Origin: Bacteroidales bacterium
GTDB lineage: Bacteria; Bacteroidota; Bacteroidia; Bacteroidales; UBA1556
NCBI GenBank assembly: GCA_023146135.1
Contig: JAGLCR010000013.1
Location: forward strand, 1-35,820
Length of the DNA stretch: 35,820 nt
Direction: 5' to 3'
The position numbers and the translations under genes were made by a program. Shown here in pieces: positions 32,465-35,820 of the stretch (position 1 is the first letter of the stretch; each line of letters opens with the position of its first letter). The notes below the pieces were generated by a model, which was given only the letters and a program-made list of their open reading frames with translations, had not been told where the DNA came from and did not search any database.

Positions 32465-35395
32465 TTAAACCAAAGCCTCCAATAATATCTCCACTGGATG
32501 CAATGCCTTTGCTCCAGTTCCATCCTCTATCTGATGGCGACAACTTGTGCCTGGAGCAGCTAAAACTTCTTGCTCCTCCATTTTGCGTACCGCAGGAAAC
32601 AGTACCAACTCCCCTATTTTCATTGACAAATCGTAATGCTCTTTTTCATATCCAAATGAGCCCGCCATACCGCAACATCCCGAGGGTATTTCTTCAATAA
32701 TATAGTTCTCAGGAAAACTCAACATCTTTTTTGTAGGAATGGTTGAAGCCACCGATTTTTGCTGACAATGACCATGTAGTTTAATTCGTTTGGCCTCTTT
32801 GGTAAATTGGTCTTTAGTAATTCTACCTGCCTCCATTTCGCGACTGATAAACTCATCAATCATTAAAGCATTTCGACCCAGTTTTTTGGCCTCAGATTGA
32901 AATTCTTTACCCACCAAATCGGGATATTCATCACGAAAAGTAAGTATAGCAGATGGCTCAATTCCTATAATTGGTGTATCTTCACTTACTCTATCTTTTA
33001 ATAGATTTACATTGATAATAGCAATCTTTCTAGCCTGCCTTAAAAAGCCTTTACTCAAGAATGTACGACCACTTACCTTATGTTTTGGTATATGCACCAT
33101 ATAACCCAAACGATTGAGTAATTCTATGGCTTTTATTCCCACTTTTACATCATTATAATTGGTAAACTCATCCGCAAAAAGGAAGACTTTTTTTGTCATG
33201 GGCTTACCACTATATTTTACATGCTTTACATAAGCACGAAGGGTGGTTTTATATAAAGTAGGAATACTTCTCTGAGGTGCAAAACCAATGCTTTTTTTCA
33301 TAAAATTGGAAAGAACCTTATTGGTAGCCACAAAGTTGAAAATTCCGGGAGCCAACATCCCAAGGAAGTTTATCTTTTGAATATATGCAATAAAGCGAGA
33401 ACGAATCGGAATACCATGCTCATCGTACCAATGCTGCATAAATTCAGCTTTAAATTTGGTCATATCGATATTCGATGGACATTCCGACTTACAAGCTTTG
33501 CACGACAAACACAAATCCAACGAATCATATATCTCCTTATGATCGAATGGATTGAGTTTCGTATTTTTGTTTAAATATTCACGTAGCATATTGGCTCGTG
33601 CACGAGTTGCATTTTTCTCGTCACGAGTAGCCATATAAGATGGGCACATAGTTCCACCACTCAAGTCTGTCTTACGACAATCACCTGATCCATTGCATTT
33701 TTCAATGGCACGAATAAAACCACCTGATTGCGAGAAATCGAATATCGTCTTTATTTCTAAAGTAGGCACGCCCACATTCCAGCGTAGGCTAGTATTCATC
33801 TTTGGCGTATTCGTAATCTTTTTAGGATTAAAAAGATTATTAGGATCCCACGCCTTTTTCAAATCCTCCAAAAGGGCATAGTTCTTCTCTCCAATCATCA
33901 AAGGAATAAATTCCCCACGCAATCGGCCATCACCATGCTCACCACTTATGGAGCCTCGGTATTTCTTAACCAGCTTGGCTGTTTCCAAAGCAATGGTATG
34001 GAACAGCTCCACGTCTTTTGGGTCTTTTAGATTCAAGACAGGACGCAAATGCAATTCTCCAGTGGCAATATGTGCATAATACACACATTCTAAATTATGT
34101 TTCTCTAAAAGCTTGTCAAAGTCGGCAATATAATCAGGCAAAAACTCTGGTAGCACTGCAGTATCCTCAATTACAGGCGCAGGTTTAGCATCGCCAGGCA
34201 TGTTGGATAGCAAGCCTAAACCTGCTTTACGCAAATTCCAAACTCGTTTAATGTCAGCACCTCGTACCATGGGAAAATGAAATCCAAAACCAGCAGATCG
34301 CATATCCTCCTCCATGGCTTTAGCTTTTGCCTCCACTATTGCAAAATCATCTTCAGCAAATTCCACAATCAGAACAGCACCAGGGTCTCCTTTCATAAAA
34401 AAGCGATTCTTTGCTTGTGTGGGATTGGCTTTGGTTAAATCCATTATGGCTTTATCCATCAACTCTATGGAAACGGGTTGATGTTTTAGGGCAATCAAAT
34501 TAGCTTTTAATGAGCGTGGTACATTTTCCAAATGCACACATACTAATGCTTTTTCTTTGGGCGGCAGAGGAACTAGGTTCAACTTTATGGATTTAGTAAA
34601 AGCCAGCGTCCCCTCCGAGCCTGCCAAAAGTTTACAAAAGTTAAAATCCTCCGTTTCTTCTCCAAATATATTATTTCGCAAAAGTAAATCTAAGGCATAA
34701 CCCGTATTTCGACGCTCAAGTTTTGGAGTTGGATAATGCTCAATAATTTCTTTTTTATTCTTTTCATTGGAGAGCATTTCACGCGTACTACGATAGATAT
34801 TACCTTCTAAATCTTGTTGTTCACACTTTTTATCAAATTTCTCTTTGCTAAGCGACTTAAAAAGAACTTCCGAACCATCACTTAAAAAAGCTTCAATCTC
34901 GAGCGTATGATCGCGTGTACTACCGTAAACCAATGAATGAGCACCACAAGAGTTATTTCCCACCATACCGGCCATCATACAACGGCTCGAGGTGGAAGTC
35001 TCAGGACCAAAGAATAAACCATGCTCACGGAGCATTAGGTTCATATCATCCAATATTACACCTGGTTCTACGCGAATCCAATGTTCTTCCACATTCAATT
35101 CCAATACCTTGGTCATATACTTAGAAACATCGGCGATAATACCTTTGCCAACTACCTGACCTGCAAGTGAAGTTCCAGCAGTTCGTGGAATTATGGGTAG
35201 AGAAAACTCATTAGCAATTTGGATTAACCGTTGAATATCCGCTTTATTCTTTGGGATTGTAACAGCCAGTGGCATCTCACGATAGGCCGAAGCATCGGTG
35301 GCATAAAGCAAAAGCATTGCTTCATCTATATATATTTCACCCTCAAAATCTTGTTTGAGTTTATCTATGCCTTTGTTTAGGTTTTCTATTTGCAT
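32465..35395 (-). CDS. Fused FAD-linked oxidase / Fe-S oxidoreductase (D-lactate or D-2-hydroxyglutarate dehydrogenase type)
   Basis: The 976-residue cytosolic or membrane-associated flavoenzyme oxidises a D-2-hydroxyacid and passes electrons through Fe-S clusters. The N-terminal FAD-binding PCMH domain has IPRTAGTSLAGQVVG (about 68-82), VEPGVILDDMN and MVGNNSCGAHSLVYGSTRDH. The FAD-oxidase C domain ends with SGEHGDGRLRGEFIP and NNLFNPKKI. The C-terminal GlcF-like half carries the 4Fe-4S motif CLSCKACKSEC (Cys629, 632, 635, 639) and the CCG-type motif SGCCGMAGSFGYE (Cys907-908), with GHCQQKS between them. A second ferredoxin-like cysteine group near GSGDCRKTDLSGGTMCPS (about 570-590) supports two clusters. 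The fusion matches the YdiJ/GlcD-GlcF type of about 950-1020 residues. Substrate cannot be fixed; lactate, glycolate and 2-hydroxyglutarate are candidates. A TATCTTTG box precedes the start closely. Confidence 0.93.
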   Translation of the reverse strand: MQIENLNKGIDKLKQDFEGEIYIDEAMLLLYATDASAYREMPLAVTIPKNKADIQRLIQIANEFSLPIIPRTAGTSLAGQVVGKGIIADVSKYMTKVLELNVEEHWIRVEPGVILDDMNLMLREHGLFFGPETSTSSRCMMAGMVGNNSCGAHSLVYGSTRDHTLEIEAFLSDGSEVLFKSLSKEKFDKKCEQQDLEGNIYRSTREMLSNEKNKKEIIEHYPTPKLERRNTGYALDLLLRNNIFGEETEDFNFCKLLAGSEGTLAFTKSIKLNLVPLPPKEKALVCVHLENVPRSLKANLIALKHQPVSIELMDKAIMDLTKANPTQAKNRFFMKGDPGAVLIVEFAEDDFAIVEAKAKAMEEDMRSAGFGFHFPMVRGADIKRVWNLRKAGLGLLSNMPGDAKPAPVIEDTAVLPEFLPDYIADFDKLLEKHNLECVYYAHIATGELHLRPVLNLKDPKDVELFHTIALETAKLVKKYRGSISGEHGDGRLRGEFIPLMIGEKNYALLEDLKKAWDPNNLFNPKKITNTPKMNTSLRWNVGVPTLEIKTIFDFSQSGGFIRAIEKCNGSGDCRKTDLSGGTMCPSYMATRDEKNATRARANMLREYLNKNTKLNPFDHKEIYDSLDLCLSCKACKSECPSNIDMTKFKAEFMQHWYDEHGIPIRSRFIAYIQKINFLGMLAPGIFNFVATNKVLSNFMKKSIGFAPQRSIPTLYKTTLRAYVKHVKYSGKPMTKKVFLFADEFTNYNDVKVGIKAIELLNRLGYMVHIPKHKVSGRTFLSKGFLRQARKIAIINVNLLKDRVSEDTPIIGIEPSAILTFRDEYPDLVGKEFQSEAKKLGRNALMIDEFISREMEAGRITKDQFTKEAKRIKLHGHCQQKSVASTIPTKKMLSFPENYIIEEIPSGCCGMAGSFGYEKEHYDLSMKIGELVLFPAVRKMEEQEVLAAPGTSCRHQIEDGTGAKALHPVEILLEALV

Positions 35396-35412
35396 TTCTT
35401 AATTTTGAAAAG

Positions 35413-35420
35413 CAAAGATA
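35413..35420 (-). promoter_or_regulatory. -7 box TATCTTTG for FAD/Fe-S oxidoreductase gene
   Basis: CAAAGATA on the plus strand is TATCTTTG on the minus strand, 18 bases before the ATG, so the mRNA leader would be about 10 bases. No -33 TTG is found at the standard distance. Confidence 0.55.
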
Positions 35421-35461
35421 GGAAATTGACGTTTGAGATTGGATAATTTGATTAAAGAAAT

Positions 35462-35511
35462 TTGATATTTATAGATTCGCTTTTATAGTTTATCAAAATA
35501 ATAAATATCAA
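35462..35511. repeat. 11-bp inverted repeat in divergent promoter region
   Basis: TTGATATTTAT (35462-35472) and ATAAATATCAA (35501-35511) are perfect reverse complements separated by 28 bases. They lie between the divergent oxidoreductase and CoA-ligase genes. The sequence is very AT-rich, so a chance match is possible, but the position fits a regulator site. Confidence 0.45.
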
Positions 35512-35556
35512 TAGTTAAACAAATCAAATCTTCACAACTAATCTAGTGCTAACTCC

Positions 35557-35587
35557 TTGCCAAATTCATCAATTTTTCTTAATTTCG
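35557..35587 (+). promoter_or_regulatory. Promoter of CoA-ligase gene (TTG-N20-TAATTTCG)
   Basis: TTG at 35557-35559 and TAATTTCG at 35580-35587 (one mismatch to TAnnTTTG) are 20 bases apart. The predicted leader of about 70 bases contains a small hairpin GTCAAA/TTTGAC near 35610. Confidence 0.5.
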
Positions 35588-35665
35588 CAAACTCTTGTTC
35601 ATACCTTGAGTCAAATTTCTTTGACGCTAATTAACAACGCATTACATATTGTAAAATTCATTATT

Positions 35666-35820
35666 ATGATTAACGAGCAACTCTTAAATCCCAAAAGTAT
35701 CGTCGTAATTGGCGGATCAAACAACACTTTTAAGCCAGGTGGTAAAATCTTAAAAAATATTATTGATGGTGGCTATCAAGGCGAACTTATGGTAATGAAC
35801 TTGAAAGAATCAGAAGTACA
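35666..35820 (+). CDS. Acetate/acyl-CoA ligase (ADP-forming)-type protein, N-terminus (cut by window end)
   Basis: An ATG at 35666 opens a frame that runs off the end of the window; 51 complete codons are visible. The sequence begins MINEQLLNPKSIVVIGGSNN and continues with GGKILKNIIDGGYQGELMVMN. This is the CoA-binding Rossmann domain at the start of ADP-forming acyl-CoA synthetases (LNPKSIAVIGAS..., G.V..N....G..G.), which make ATP from acetyl- or acyl-CoA in fermentation. The domain is shared with related CoA-binding proteins and succinyl-CoA synthetase-like enzymes, so the call rests on this short stretch. Preceded by a plausible promoter and divergent from the FAD/Fe-S oxidoreductase. Confidence 0.8.
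   Translation, partial: MINEQLLNPKSIVVIGGSNNTFKPGGKILKNIIDGGYQGELMVMNLKESEV

Overview
The window is AT-rich DNA from a member of the Bacteroidota, probably a Bacteroidales/Marinilabiliales-like or other marine or anaerobic lineage. I do not assign a genus. The evidence is mutually consistent: two secreted proteins end in type IX secretion (T9SS) type A sorting domains, SecD and SecF are fused, a beta-barrel receptor belongs to the 'outer membrane protein beta-barrel family', a DUF3078-like protein is present, and most transcription units are preceded by the phylum-typical -7 box TAnnTTTG, several with a TTG about 19-20 bases upstream. There is no phage, insertion sequence, CRISPR array, rRNA or tRNA that I can see. 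The region is mostly core genome.

Layout. 1-2469 (+): the 3' part of clpB and a DUF3078-type outer-membrane protein. 2470-3259 (-): a short lipoprotein, plus a compact promoter-to-terminator unit of about 200 nt that could be a small RNA or encode a 40-residue hydrophobic peptide. 3554-6373 (+): peptidase pair, dipeptidase E and a lipoprotein M13 metallopeptidase. 6654-13985 (-): an LPP20-like secreted protein, a large TonB-type barrel protein and secDF. 14321-16711 (+): a FG-GAP repeat T9SS cargo protein. 16757-22265 (-): a BtuB-like TonB-dependent receptor, a saccharopine-reductase-like enzyme, a B12-binding radical SAM protein and a small two-helix membrane protein. 22367-29588 (+): a D-2-hydroxyacid dehydrogenase, thioredoxin, an unknown membrane protein, a glycosyltransferase overlapping miaA, a small outer-membrane barrel and the ABC-F protein EttA. 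29750-35395 (-): a lamin-tail T9SS cargo protein and a fused FAD/Fe-S oxidoreductase. 35666-end (+): the start of an acyl/acetyl-CoA synthetase (ADP-forming) type protein.

Functional themes: envelope export and cargo (SecDF, two T9SS substrates, three barrels, two lipoproteins), proteostasis and translation (ClpB, MiaA, EttA, thioredoxin) and peptide or carboxylate catabolism (PepE, M13 peptidase, hydroxyacid oxidoreductases, CoA ligase). The most unusual content is non-coding: the isolated minus-strand unit at 2497-2733, a two-block repeat shared by 6633-6672 and 14094-14144, a REP-like repeat/palindrome cluster at 24684-24800, and a palindrome sitting over a -7 box at 23775-23794. I found no clear, novel multi-gene system.
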